Origin: an uncultured Dialister sp.
GTDB lineage: Bacteria > Bacillota > Negativicutes > Veillonellales > Dialisteraceae
Assembly (NCBI GenBank): GCA_900541485.1
Contig: UQJW01000001.1
Span: 62,001 to 126,000 of the forward strand
Direction: 5' to 3'
DNA length: 64,000 nt
In this document: positions 7,722-16,403 of the stretch, one piece after another
How positions within the stretch are numbered: the stretch's first letter is position 1
Layout: every line of letters begins with the position of its first letter
Position numbers and translations under genes: made by a program
The notes under the pieces: generated by a model
What the model saw: the letters and a program-made list of their open reading frames with translations, nothing else
Told to the model about the DNA's origin: nothing
Database searches by the model: none

Positions 7722-9580
7722 TGAAAAAACGTGTACCCAAATTACTTGATAGCTTGCTAAAAAACAAAGAAGAATCAAGATATGGAAATATGGTTTATAC
7801 GGCCGTTTTTGTTTTATCAATCTTAGTTCTTCGTTTGTTTTATATGCAGATTATAGATGGCTCTTATTACAGGCAGGAGGCGGAAGGAAACCGAGTTAGA
7901 GTTTTGCCGGTACTTGCTTCAAGAGGAGTCATGTATGATAGAAATGGTGTTTTGATGGTTGGGTCACGGGCATCTTATAGTGTAACAATACCGGTGGATC
8001 GAAAAAACAATCATTTATCTGATGGTGAAATACAGAAACTGTCTGTTTTATTGAAGATGTCAACAGACAATTTGAAGAAAAAAATTGAAGAAAATAAAAC
8101 TTCATTTGGAGCAATTTATTTAGCCCGTGATGTGGGATTGGCAATTGCGACAGAGATAAAAGAGCATCAGAATGATTTCTCCGGGATTGAGGTAGAGGTA
8201 CAGCCTCTTCGCGTGTATCCTTACGGAAAATCAGGAGCACAAATGCTGGGGTATGTAGGAGAAGCCGGGCCGGAGGATAGGGACTCAGACGGACAACCCT
8301 ATAAGTCAAGTACATTGATTGGACGCGCCGGACTTGAAAGTCAGTATAATCGTTATTTAGAAGGCAAAAACGGCTCTCATGTCATAGAAGTTAATGCAGC
8401 GGGGCAACCGGTTCATTATGAGGAGGGCGATTCTATTGTCCCCGGTCATAATATCCGATTGACTGTTGATGCTAATTTACAAAATGCAGCAGAAAAAGCA
8501 GTTGAAGAGCAGATGGATGTACTTCATGGGATGGGAATATTCCCTACAGGGGCCTCAGTGGTTGCGGTGGATCCGAATAATGGGGCTGTTTTAGCGATGG
8601 TAAGCTGGCCAAGCTTTGATCCTAATCAATTCAGCAGAGGGATATCAAGTACCGAATGGAATAAAATTTTAAATGATAATAATCACCCGATGCAAAATCG
8701 CAATATTTCTTCCATGTATCCTCCCGGATCTACTTTTAAGTTGATTACAGGGGCAGCTGCATTAGAGGCCAAAGTGGTTACTCCGGAGGAAAAAATTTAT
8801 GACAACGGGAAACATTGGCTTATTGACAAGAGAAACTCAGAAGGAGAAGCTTTTGGGTGGATTGATTTTTATGATGCTATGGCGAAATCTGATAATGTGT
8901 ATTTTTATGAAATGGGCCGGCGTATTGGAATTGATCGTCTTGCTTCCATGTCCAGAGAGTTCGGTTTAGGTAAACTTACGGGCATAGATTTGGCAGGCGA
9001 AGTAGAAGGAAATGTGGCCAGTGAAGAATATAAAAAAGAAGTGTTTAACCAGGATTGGTATTTAGGAGAAACTTTTGATGCGGCCATAGGACAAAGTTTT
9101 ACATTAACAACACCTTTACAAATGGCTATGGTGTATTCTTCAATCGCAAACGGCGGATTTAGGTACCAACCCTATTTAGTCAGCCGGATAGATAATTTGG
9201 ATGGGACTCCCAAGAAAATATTTGTACCAAAGCGGATTGGAACGATTCCTTTATCGAAAGCAAACATTGACATTATACGGATGTCCCTCCGCCGAGTTAT
9301 GGAAAAAGGAGGTACAGGGGGGAATCTTTTTCAACATTATCCCGTGGCCGTAGCGGGTAAATCCGGAACTGCAGAAACCAATGGATTAGATAATGGTTGG
9401 TTTATTGCGTACGGACCTTTTGAAAAACCTGAAATTGTTATTGTATGTATGTTTGAACATGCGGGATTCGGATCGGATTCAGCAGCACCAGTTGTCAAAA
9501 AAATTATGGATGCTTATTTTCATTTTGGGATTTATGCACCACAGAATAAAAATATAAAAACGAAGAAAGAGGGAACATAG
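7721..9580 (+). CDS. mrdA: Penicillin-binding protein 2, elongation transpeptidase
   Basis: About 619 residues. N-terminal membrane anchor (about 26-45), pedestal/dimerisation region, then a class B transpeptidase domain. The active-site serine is in PPGSTFK near residue 340, the SxN motif is SDN near 390, and KSGTAE near 546 is the KTG-type motif. The YKSSTLIGRAGLESQYNRYLEGK segment is typical of PBP2. The start is uncertain: ATG 7721 overlaps the mreD stop (TAATG), while TTG 7715 has better spacing to the GAAGGA site at 7703-7708; the difference is two residues. PBP2 cross-links new peptidoglycan with RodA, encoded two genes downstream. Confidence 0.94.
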   Translation: MKKRVPKLLDSLLKNKEESRYGNMVYTAVFVLSILVLRLFYMQIIDGSYYRQEAEGNRVRVLPVLASRGVMYDRNGVLMVGSRASYSVTIPVDRKNNHLSDGEIQKLSVLLKMSTDNLKKKIEENKTSFGAIYLARDVGLAIATEIKEHQNDFSGIEVEVQPLRVYPYGKSGAQMLGYVGEAGPEDRDSDGQPYKSSTLIGRAGLESQYNRYLEGKNGSHVIEVNAAGQPVHYEEGDSIVPGHNIRLTVDANLQNAAEKAVEEQMDVLHGMGIFPTGASVVAVDPNNGAVLAMVSWPSFDPNQFSRGISSTEWNKILNDNNHPMQNRNISSMYPPGSTFKLITGAAALEAKVVTPEEKIYDNGKHWLIDKRNSEGEAFGWIDFYDAMAKSDNVYFYEMGRRIGIDRLASMSREFGLGKLTGIDLAGEVEGNVASEEYKKEVFNQDWYLGETFDAAIGQSFTLTTPLQMAMVYSSIANGGFRYQPYLVSRIDNLDGTPKKIFVPKRIGTIPLSKANIDIIRMSLRRVMEKGGTGGNLFQHYPVAVAGKSGTAETNGLDNGWFIAYGPFEKPEIVIVCMFEHAGFGSDSAAPVVKKIMDAYFHFGIYAPQNKNIKTKKEGT

Positions 9581-10435
9581 ATGGCACAAATTATTTCTGT
9601 ACTTTCAGGTAAAGGCGGAGTAGGTAAAACCTTAATTACCGGTGCTATCGGACTATTACTTGCCCGTAAAGGGAAAAAGGCTCTTTTAATTGACGGTGAT
9701 ATGGGTCTTCGAAGTCTGGATCTTGTTTTTGGAATAGAAAATGACTGTTTTTATCATGTTTGGGAATTGGCACAGGGGAAATGTTTTGCCAAAGAAGCTG
9801 TTATTCCCATTCAAGATAATTTGGATTTCCTTGCTGCAACACAAGCCGAAACTTGGGAAAATATTTCGACTGCAGCTATAGAAACAGTATTAGAGGATAT
9901 TGGGTGTTACTATGATTATATTCTTATAGATTGCCCGGCCGGTTTAGGAGGAGAGATTCGTTTTATCGGAAATATATCAGATATATCTTTAATCGTTATC
10001 ACATCATCATGGGCATCTAAGAGAAGCGCAGAAAAGATATATTCATTTTTGCGGTCTGATTTATCAACGTTTATGGTATTAAATCAGTTTGCGGAAAAAG
10101 ATGATACAAAAATAGGATTTCATGATATGCTGGAAACAATTGACGAGGATTTATTCGGAGGAGTTATTCCTTATTCTAAAGAGATTGATAGATTAGGGCA
10201 TAACGGGAATTTGAAAAATTATCAGGAAAATAGTGCCTTCGGGCAGGCGATGATTAGTGTATTAAATACAATATTAAATCATAGAACCTATCCTATAACA
10301 AAGTGGGATAGTATTCTGCACTTAGCAGATAAAGAAAATAAAACAGCAGATGAAAATCCGGATGAACAGATGAAAAAAATAAAAGATATGTGGAATCGGA
10401 AGCGTATGGCGTATAAATGGCGCCGTAGGAGATAA
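9581..10435 (+). CDS. MinD/ParA-family ATPase within the elongation operon
   Basis: 284 residues. Deviant Walker A KGGVGKT near 11-17, switch I with DGDMGLRSLDLVFG near 39-52 (the MinD-specific GLRxLDL pattern), and Walker B YILIDCPAG near 113-121. MinD recruits MinC to the membrane to block misplaced Z-rings. The C-terminus (MKKIKDMWNRKRMAYKWRRRR) is a strongly basic, probably amphipathic helix, compatible with membrane targeting though more cationic than usual. No minC or minE lies nearby: the gene starts directly after mrdA and rodA follows after 2 nt. It may serve division-site selection or have been taken over by the elongation machinery. Confidence 0.82.
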   Translation: MAQIISVLSGKGGVGKTLITGAIGLLLARKGKKALLIDGDMGLRSLDLVFGIENDCFYHVWELAQGKCFAKEAVIPIQDNLDFLAATQAETWENISTAAIETVLEDIGCYYDYILIDCPAGLGGEIRFIGNISDISLIVITSSWASKRSAEKIYSFLRSDLSTFMVLNQFAEKDDTKIGFHDMLETIDEDLFGGVIPYSKEIDRLGHNGNLKNYQENSAFGQAMISVLNTILNHRTYPITKWDSILHLADKENKTADENPDEQMKKIKDMWNRKRMAYKWRRRR

Positions 10436-10437
10436 TT

Positions 10438-11553
10438 ATGGGTTTAATACGCTATTGGAGAAAAATAGACAGCACGCTTTTTCTTACTGTATTAGGGCTT
10501 GGAGTAATTTGTTTAATGATTATAGGCAGTGCTACCCATGCAAATATAGAAGGATATCCGGGGCGTTATGATTTTATAATAAAACAGGGTTTCTTTTTTA
10601 TCATAGGCATACTGATTTCCGGGATGGCGATGAAGTATGATTATAGGGCTCTTTATAAATGGGCGCCTGCTTTATTTATCATCAATGCTTTATTTTTATT
10701 AATTGTTAAATTTGCAGGAACCAGCGCATTAGGTGCACAACGATGGATTCAACTCGGACCGTTTACATTGCAACCGTCGGAATTTTCAAAGCTTTTTATG
10801 ATTATCTGTCTGGCACGATTATTATCTAATAAAAACCGGGAATATACGACATGGAAAAGCTTATTGCCAGTGGCCGGACTTATGATTTTGCCTACAGTTT
10901 TAATTTTTATTCAGCCCGATTTAGGAACAAGTCTTGTATTTGCCGCAATCACTTTTGGAATGCTTTATGTTTGCGGTTTACGAATGAAACTGGTAAAGCA
11001 AGCGTTTTTGGGGCTGGTTGTCATTTTCCCTGTTCTCTGGTTTTTAGTCTTACATGACTATCAAAAAATGCGTTTGATGGTTTTAATTAATCCTAATGTC
11101 GATCCTTTTGGATCGGGTTACCACGTAATTCAATCTAAGATTTCTATTGGTAATGGCGGATTTATAGGACAGGGACTGTTTGCAGGCACACAAAGCCAAT
11201 TGAACTTTTTACCTGAAAACCATACAGATTTTATTTTTTCAGTGGTTGGGGAAGAGCTTGGATTTGTTGGTGCTATATTTGTTTTATTTCTTTATTTTCT
11301 ATTATTTTATCGAGCTTTAATTATTTCCAAATCAGCCAATGATTCTTTTGGCGGTCTGCTTGCGGCAGGCATTTTCTCTATGTGGCTTTTCCAAGTATTT
11401 ATTAACGTAGGAATGACATTGGGGATCATGCCTGTTACCGGCATTCCATTACCATTTATGAGTTATGGCGGAAGTGCTTTGCTGATGAATTTGTTTTGCG
11501 CCGGAATTTTAATGAACATATATCTGAGACGCAAAAAACTAATGTTTGATTGA
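10438..11553 (+). CDS. rodA: RodA-type SEDS peptidoglycan glycosyltransferase
   Basis: 371 residues with about ten membrane segments. SEDS landmarks: LGAQRWIQLGPFTLQPSEFSKL near 101-122, QPDLGTSLVF near 159 (the catalytic aspartate region), LPENHTDFIFSVVGEELGF near 258, and PFMSYGGSALL near 338. It polymerises glycan strands and pairs with PBP2. The position in an mre operon beside mrdA favours RodA rather than FtsW. Since no ftsW was found in the dcw cluster of this window, it is possible but unproven that this gene also serves division. Confidence 0.9.
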   Translation: MGLIRYWRKIDSTLFLTVLGLGVICLMIIGSATHANIEGYPGRYDFIIKQGFFFIIGILISGMAMKYDYRALYKWAPALFIINALFLLIVKFAGTSALGAQRWIQLGPFTLQPSEFSKLFMIICLARLLSNKNREYTTWKSLLPVAGLMILPTVLIFIQPDLGTSLVFAAITFGMLYVCGLRMKLVKQAFLGLVVIFPVLWFLVLHDYQKMRLMVLINPNVDPFGSGYHVIQSKISIGNGGFIGQGLFAGTQSQLNFLPENHTDFIFSVVGEELGFVGAIFVLFLYFLLFYRALIISKSANDSFGGLLAAGIFSMWLFQVFINVGMTLGIMPVTGIPLPFMSYGGSALLMNLFCAGILMNIYLRRKKLMFD

Positions 11554-11569
11554 ATTTGTTGGGGGTTAA

Positions 11570-13471
11570 TTGATGAATCGAGTAAAAATAGACCCTGTTT
11601 GGCTGATGAGTATACAAAAACCTGCACGTTATATTGGCGGAGAATGGAATAGCATTGTAAAGAATCATGATTTTACAGATGTGAGAGTGGCATTGGCGTT
11701 TCCTGATGTCTATGAGGTGGCCATGAGTCACTTGGGACTCAAAATTATATATAGCGTTATTAATAAAAGAAAAGATGCTTTAGCTGAACGTGTATATGCT
11801 CCATGGGTAGATATGGAGAAGATGATGCGACAAAAAAAAATCCCCTTATTTTCTCTGGAAAACCAGTGCCCGGTCAGGGATTTTGACGTATTCGGATTTA
11901 CGATGCCTTATGAAATGAGTTATACCAATGTGCTGAACATGATTGATTTGGCAGGCATTCCTGTTCATGCAGACGAGCGGACAGATAGCGATCCGTTGGT
12001 AGTTTGCGGAGGGCCCTGTGTTTATAATGCCGAACCGATGTGTGATTTTATTGATGTCTTTTTCATAGGTGAAGCAGAAGAATCTATCCAAGAAATGCTG
12101 GACGTCATTAAGTCATGGAAAGAAGCTGGGAAGCCGGGCGGACGTACAGCTCTTATAAGAAAAATGGGATCGATTAAAGGCTGTTATGTACCATCTTTAT
12201 ATAAAGTATCTTATTATGATAATGGACTGTTTAGATCAATCAGTCCACTCTTTAAAGAACTGCAGTTTCCTATATCTAAACGAGTTATAAAAGATGTAGA
12301 GAATGTATATATTGATGATAAGCCGATTCTTCCCCATATAGAAATTGTTCATGACAGAGCAGTTCTCGAGATGTTCCGCGGTTGTAGCAGAGGTTGTCGT
12401 TTTTGTCAGGCAGGCATGATTTACAGACCGGTAAGGGAAAAAAGTGAACAACGCTTGCAGGAAATTGCAGAAGTGTTAATAAGAAATACCGGATACAATG
12501 AAGTTTCTTTGATGTCATTATCCTCAGCTGATTATTCTAAGCTGCCGGAGCTGGTTGATCATTTGTTGGAAAATTTTAAAGATAAAAGAGTGAGTATTAG
12601 TTTACCATCTTTGCGAGTAGATAGCTTTTCTGTTGATATTGCCAAAAAAGTGCAACAGGTTAGAAAGAGCGGGTTGACATTAGCGCCGGAGGCAGGAACA
12701 CAACGTCTCAGAGATGTAATTAATAAAGGTGTTTCTGAAAAAGATATAATGAGTGCTTGTCAGAATGCCTTTAAAAATGGATGGAGCAAAGTAAAGCTTT
12801 ATTTTATGATGGGTCTCCCGACAGAGACAGATGAAGACTTAAAGGGAATTGCTGACTTGGCAAATAAAATCAGGAATTTATATTATGAAATCAGAAAGAA
12901 AAGAGATTGCCATATTACAGTCAGCGTATCAAGTTTTGTGCCGAAACCTTTTACACCTTTTCAATGGATGCCACAGTGCAGTGTGAAAGAAATAGAGAGG
13001 AAACAACAATATCTGAAAGGCTTATTTAAAGACAAACATATCAAATATGCTTATCATGATGCGAAAACCGGATATCTGGAAGCAGTTCTTGCAAGAGGGG
13101 ATCGAAGAATAGGAAAAGTTATTTATACTGCATGGAAAAAAGGCAGTACTTATGATAGTTGGACAGAATTTTTTGATTATGACCGCTGGATGGAATCATT
13201 TGAAGAATGTAGGATAAATCCGGATGATTACACGAGTCGGGAAAGAGATGAATATGAACCGGAACCGTGGGATCATATTGATTGCGGTGTTACAAAAGAT
13301 TATTTAAGAAAAGAATGGAGAATGGCTCAAAATGCAGCTTTAACGAGTGATTGTCGTCATTTACCATGTAATGGTTGTGCTGTTTGCCCGGCTTTGAGTG
13401 TGGATTTAATTGATTATGGGGAGGATACCTCTTGTGAAAAGAATGTTTTTATCTATAAACAAAGGAGATAA
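11570..13471 (+). CDS. Radical SAM protein of the TIGR03960 family (B12-binding-type N-terminus)
   Basis: 633 residues (632 if translation starts at the second of two adjacent ATGs, 11573, which is better spaced from GGGGG at 11561). The N-terminal third resembles the B12-binding-type domain of this family (VALAFPDVYEVAMSHLGLKI). The radical SAM cluster motif is CSRGCRFC near residue 269. The ESEAGTQ-like segment LAPEAGTQRLRDVINKGV near 375 and the C-terminal GCAVCPAL are family features. It is encoded together with a DUF2344 protein, overlapping it, a pairing seen throughout Firmicutes and sometimes as one fused protein. The substrate is not established; the link to the RNase G gene that follows suggests an RNA or ribosome role. 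Confidence 0.88.
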   Translation: MMNRVKIDPVWLMSIQKPARYIGGEWNSIVKNHDFTDVRVALAFPDVYEVAMSHLGLKIIYSVINKRKDALAERVYAPWVDMEKMMRQKKIPLFSLENQCPVRDFDVFGFTMPYEMSYTNVLNMIDLAGIPVHADERTDSDPLVVCGGPCVYNAEPMCDFIDVFFIGEAEESIQEMLDVIKSWKEAGKPGGRTALIRKMGSIKGCYVPSLYKVSYYDNGLFRSISPLFKELQFPISKRVIKDVENVYIDDKPILPHIEIVHDRAVLEMFRGCSRGCRFCQAGMIYRPVREKSEQRLQEIAEVLIRNTGYNEVSLMSLSSADYSKLPELVDHLLENFKDKRVSISLPSLRVDSFSVDIAKKVQQVRKSGLTLAPEAGTQRLRDVINKGVSEKDIMSACQNAFKNGWSKVKLYFMMGLPTETDEDLKGIADLANKIRNLYYEIRKKRDCHITVSVSSFVPKPFTPFQWMPQCSVKEIERKQQYLKGLFKDKHIKYAYHDAKTGYLEAVLARGDRRIGKVIYTAWKKGSTYDSWTEFFDYDRWMESFEECRINPDDYTSRERDEYEPEPWDHIDCGVTKDYLRKEWRMAQNAALTSDCRHLPCNGCAVCPALSVDLIDYGEDTSCEKNVFIYKQRR

Positions 13472-14138
13472 ACTTCGTTTTTTGGGTCATCTTGATTTAT
13501 TGCGGGCGATGGAAAGAGCTATCGTTCGAGCCGATATTCCTATAGCCTTCTCTGAAGGATTTAATCCGCATATGAAAATTGCTTTTGACGCAGCACTTGG
13601 GGTTGGAGTTAGTGCAAGCCCGTTGTATATGGAAATACGTCTTGAAAAAGAGATATCCTGTAGTCAGGTGAAAGAAATGCTTTCAGCCCAGTTGCCTGAT
13701 GGAATCAGTATTCTTGATATAAAAGAAGCGGAACAGGGAGCAGAAAAACTTGTTACATTTTTTAACGAAGATGTATATGAAATGGAAGGACCTCTAACAG
13801 GTGAAAATAATATTTCTATGCTGCAAGAAAATATTGATAAGTTTAATAAACTGGAGTCTTTTGTTTATACACGCGTAACACCTAAAAAGGTAAGAGAACT
13901 CGATGTAAAACCAATGATTGTGGAACCTATACATGTTAGTATAAAAAACAACAGGGCATATCTTTCCTTTTCATTGATACGGTCTCAAAACGGGACAGTA
14001 CAGCCTAAAGATATCTGGAAACTTTTAGCAGAGTCATTTAATATGCCTTGGTGGCCGGATCAATTTATCTGTTCAAGGGTAGGTACTTATCGGATAGAAA
14101 ACGGAAAAAGAATAACACCTTTTTCCAAAACAATGTAA
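13434..14138 (+). CDS. DUF2344/TIGR03936 family protein, partner of the radical SAM protein
   Basis: 234 residues. The family signature is at the N-terminus: GDKLRFLGHLDLLRAMERAIVRADIPIAFSEGFNPHMKIAFDAALGVG. Function unknown; the family is known only as a genetic partner or fusion of TIGR03960 radical SAM proteins. The start is GTG at 13434, chosen because GGGGAGG (13418-13424) lies 9 nt before it. Upstream in-frame ATGs at 13410 and 13416 lie at or before this ribosome site. It overlaps the radical SAM gene by 38 nt, so the two are probably translated together. Confidence 0.86.
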   Translation: MKRMFLSINKGDKLRFLGHLDLLRAMERAIVRADIPIAFSEGFNPHMKIAFDAALGVGVSASPLYMEIRLEKEISCSQVKEMLSAQLPDGISILDIKEAEQGAEKLVTFFNEDVYEMEGPLTGENNISMLQENIDKFNKLESFVYTRVTPKKVRELDVKPMIVEPIHVSIKNNRAYLSFSLIRSQNGTVQPKDIWKLLAESFNMPWWPDQFICSRVGTYRIENGKRITPFSKTM

Positions 14139-14171
14139 TGCAATTTAATTTTATATTAAAATGGTGATGTT

Positions 14172-15587
14172 ATGGAACGGATTCTGCTCTCTGCCAAGCA
14201 TGAAGAAATAGTTCTTGCAGTTTTGCGTGACGGGAAACTGGATGAGTTAAAAATAGAATATTTTGATAATGTAGATTTAGTGGGCCGGATATATAAAGGA
14301 ATTGTAAAAAATGTAGTGCCTTCTGTAAAAGGATTTTTTCTGGACATTGGTATTGGTAAAAATGCTTTTTTACGTACAAAAGATTTACTTCCTCGGAAGG
14401 AACCTCTTACGGAAGGAATGCCATTACTTGTTCAAGTGATAAAAGACAGTACGGAATTAAAAGGTCCTTTGGTTACAGAAAAAATAAATATCTCCGGGAC
14501 GTACACGGTGTTATTGGAAGGAACGGACTATATTGGTGTCTCAAAAAAAATAAAGAATGAAAATAAACGCGAATTATTGCGAACGCTTGCCAGGGAAATT
14601 TGCCCGTCCGATTTAGGTCTTGTCATACGGACGGCGGCAGAAAATGCTGACAAAAATATTTTTTCTAATGATATAAAACAGTCAGTAAAAAAATTAGAAA
14701 CGGTAAAAAAACACTTTCATGTGGCAAAGGGACCTGCCTTGCTTTATCGGGACAGCGATATCGTAGTCAAAGCCATCAGAGATTTTTGGAAGAATCAGTC
14801 AGAAGTATTTATTACTGACAGTGAAGATATTTACAAACGACTTAAGGGGATTATTAGAGAAGAAAACATAAGTGATTTTGTTAAAATCTGCCTATATAGA
14901 GGTAAACAACCTTTGTTGGAAGCAGAGGGAGTAACGGCAGAGATAGACCAATTGTTTCGTCGTCAAGTCGATTTACCATCAGGTGGGTTTATCATCATTG
15001 ATCATACAGAAGCGTTAACGGTTATTGATGTAAATTCAGGCGCGTTTAAGGCAAAAAAAATGCCTCATGAAGAAATGGTTTATCTTATTAACTGTGAGGC
15101 AGCCAGGGAAATTTCAAGACAAATCAGACTTCGGGGGATTGGAGGAATGATATTAATTGATTTTATTGACATGAAAAAAGAGTCATATAAAAAAAATCTT
15201 GTCAATCTTTTACGGAAAGAAGCTTTAAAAGACAGTGAAAAAACAGTGGTTTGCGGAATGACGTCCCTCGGCCTTGTGGAGATGACGCGAAAGAGATCAC
15301 ATCATAGCTTATGGCAACGTAATTCTGATATTTGCCCAATTTGTAAAGGAACCGGTTATATCAAGTCTGTAAAAGCTATCATGAGAAAAATTTGCGAAGA
15401 TCTGGTGCATATAAGTCGAGCGGGAAAGAATGACAGCCTGGTAGTTTTTTGCCATCCTGATGTAGCTGCAGAATTAGGAAGAGAGGAAGAACAAAAGCAT
15501 ATAAAAGAGTTTTTTCATGGTGATATAAAAATTGAGGTAAATAATCATCAAAATAGAGAAGTATATAGTATTTTAACAAATGGGTAA
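14172..15587 (+). CDS. rng: Ribonuclease G (Rne/Rng family)
   Basis: 471 residues, RNase G length without the long C-terminal scaffold of RNase E. An S1-like domain spans about residues 30-110 (VGRIYKGIVKNVVPSVKGFFLDIG). The catalytic aspartates sit in VIDVNSGAF near 282 and ILIDFIDM near 328, and the zinc-link motif ICPICKGTGY is near 394. It is an endoribonuclease for rRNA and mRNA processing in the cytoplasm. In many Clostridia the radical SAM/DUF2344/rng set is followed by rplU-prp-rpmA; here that ribosomal operon lies about 16 kb downstream. Confidence 0.93.
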   Translation: MERILLSAKHEEIVLAVLRDGKLDELKIEYFDNVDLVGRIYKGIVKNVVPSVKGFFLDIGIGKNAFLRTKDLLPRKEPLTEGMPLLVQVIKDSTELKGPLVTEKINISGTYTVLLEGTDYIGVSKKIKNENKRELLRTLAREICPSDLGLVIRTAAENADKNIFSNDIKQSVKKLETVKKHFHVAKGPALLYRDSDIVVKAIRDFWKNQSEVFITDSEDIYKRLKGIIREENISDFVKICLYRGKQPLLEAEGVTAEIDQLFRRQVDLPSGGFIIIDHTEALTVIDVNSGAFKAKKMPHEEMVYLINCEAAREISRQIRLRGIGGMILIDFIDMKKESYKKNLVNLLRKEALKDSEKTVVCGMTSLGLVEMTRKRSHHSLWQRNSDICPICKGTGYIKSVKAIMRKICEDLVHISRAGKNDSLVVFCHPDVAAELGREEEQKHIKEFFHGDIKIEVNNHQNREVYSILTNG

Positions 15588-15606
15588 TTATTAAAAAGGA
15601 GGAAAT

Positions 15607-15963
15607 ATGATTATAGAAATCCATAACGAGAAAGAATTGGATGATTATATAACCGGTAGAAAAGGGTGGTTTCTTTTAGCTTTTCATGCATCCTGGTGCA
15701 GACAATGTAAAGCGATGCATAAAACTGTAGAAAACATGTCAGAAGAATGTCAAAATGAGATTCCCTTTTATATGGTTGATATAGATGAAATGGAAGATCT
15801 TGCCAAGTCTCTTCGATTACAAGGAGTCCCAACATATATTGTTTTTGAGAATGGAAATGAAATGGGACGTATTATAGGCTATCATCAAAAAGACACATTT
15901 AAAAAAGAATTAAATGATATTTTAACGAAACAAGATTCAGATAGTAAATCTTCAGATAAATAA
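15607..15963 (+). CDS. Thioredoxin-like protein with WCRQC active site
   Basis: 118 residues with a thioredoxin fold: active-site ASWCRQCKAMH near residues 28-38, then FYMVDIDEMEDLAKSLRLQGVPTYIVFENG with the conserved cis-proline in GVPT. The two residues between the cysteines are RQ, not the GP of standard TrxA, so redox potential and partners probably differ. No signal peptide is visible, so it is cytoplasmic. AAAAAGGAGG lies just before the ATG and the gene follows rng by 19 nt, suggesting co-transcription. Confidence 0.85.
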   Translation: MIIEIHNEKELDDYITGRKGWFLLAFHASWCRQCKAMHKTVENMSEECQNEIPFYMVDIDEMEDLAKSLRLQGVPTYIVFENGNEMGRIIGYHQKDTFKKELNDILTKQDSDSKSSDK

Positions 15964-15980
15964 GATTACATTTATTTTTC

Positions 15981-16009
15981 TTGCATTCGTTATTCCCATT
16001 TGGTATAAT
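15981..16009 (+). promoter_or_regulatory. Sigma-A promoter of rpmE2
   Basis: TTGCAT (15981-15986), 17-bp spacer, perfect TATAAT (16004-16009), about 40 bp before the L31 start. Confidence 0.75.
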
Positions 16010-16049
16010 AGCAAAGAATTATCTATAACAGTGAAATGAGGTGCAACAA

Positions 16050-16304
16050 TTGAAAAAGGAACTTCATCCGGATTACCATCCAGTCGTGTTCCGCGACATC
16101 GGTGCTGATTATTCTTTCCTGACTCGTTCTACAGCAACATCTAATCAAACTGTAAAGTGGGAGGACGGTAATGAATACCCGCTGATTAATATTGATATCA
16201 GCAGTAAATCCCATCCCTTCTATACGGGGCAGCAACGTTTTGGTAAAGCTCGTGGACGTATTGAGAAATTTAATAAACGGTACGGCAAACAATCAGAAGA
16301 ATAG
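16050..16304 (+). CDS. rpmE2: 50S ribosomal protein L31 type B
   Basis: 84 residues. [27 protein letters not shown] and [14 protein letters not shown] are type B L31 motifs; the zinc-binding cysteines of type A are absent, marking the zinc-independent form. The start is TTG at 16050, placed 6 nt after TGAGGTG (16037-16043). An in-frame GTG at 16041 overlaps that ribosome site and is unlikely. It has its own promoter and terminator. Confidence 0.94.
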   Translation: MKKELHPDYHPVVFRDIGADYSFLTRSTATSNQTVKWEDGNEYPLINIDISSKSHPFYTGQQRFGKARGRIEKFNKRYGKQSEE

Positions 16305-16308
16305 AAAG

Positions 16309-16332
16309 ACAGGGTTAAAGCCCTGTTTTTTT
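16309..16332 (+). terminator. Terminator of rpmE2
   Basis: ACAGGG (16309-16314) pairs with CCCTGT (16321-16326) around a TTAAAG loop, followed by a T run to 16332. Confidence 0.85.
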
Positions 16333-16340
16333 ATTGTCTG

Positions 16341-16349
16341 TGATATACT
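16341..16349 (+). promoter_or_regulatory. Extended -10 promoter before prfA
   Basis: TGATATACT, a TGn-extended -10, about 55 bp before the prfA start and just after the rpmE2 terminator. No clear -35. Confidence 0.4.
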
Positions 16350-16403
16350 TGTTAAAAATAGATTCTTTCTATGGAAATAAATATAAAGTTACAGGAGTAA
16401 ATT

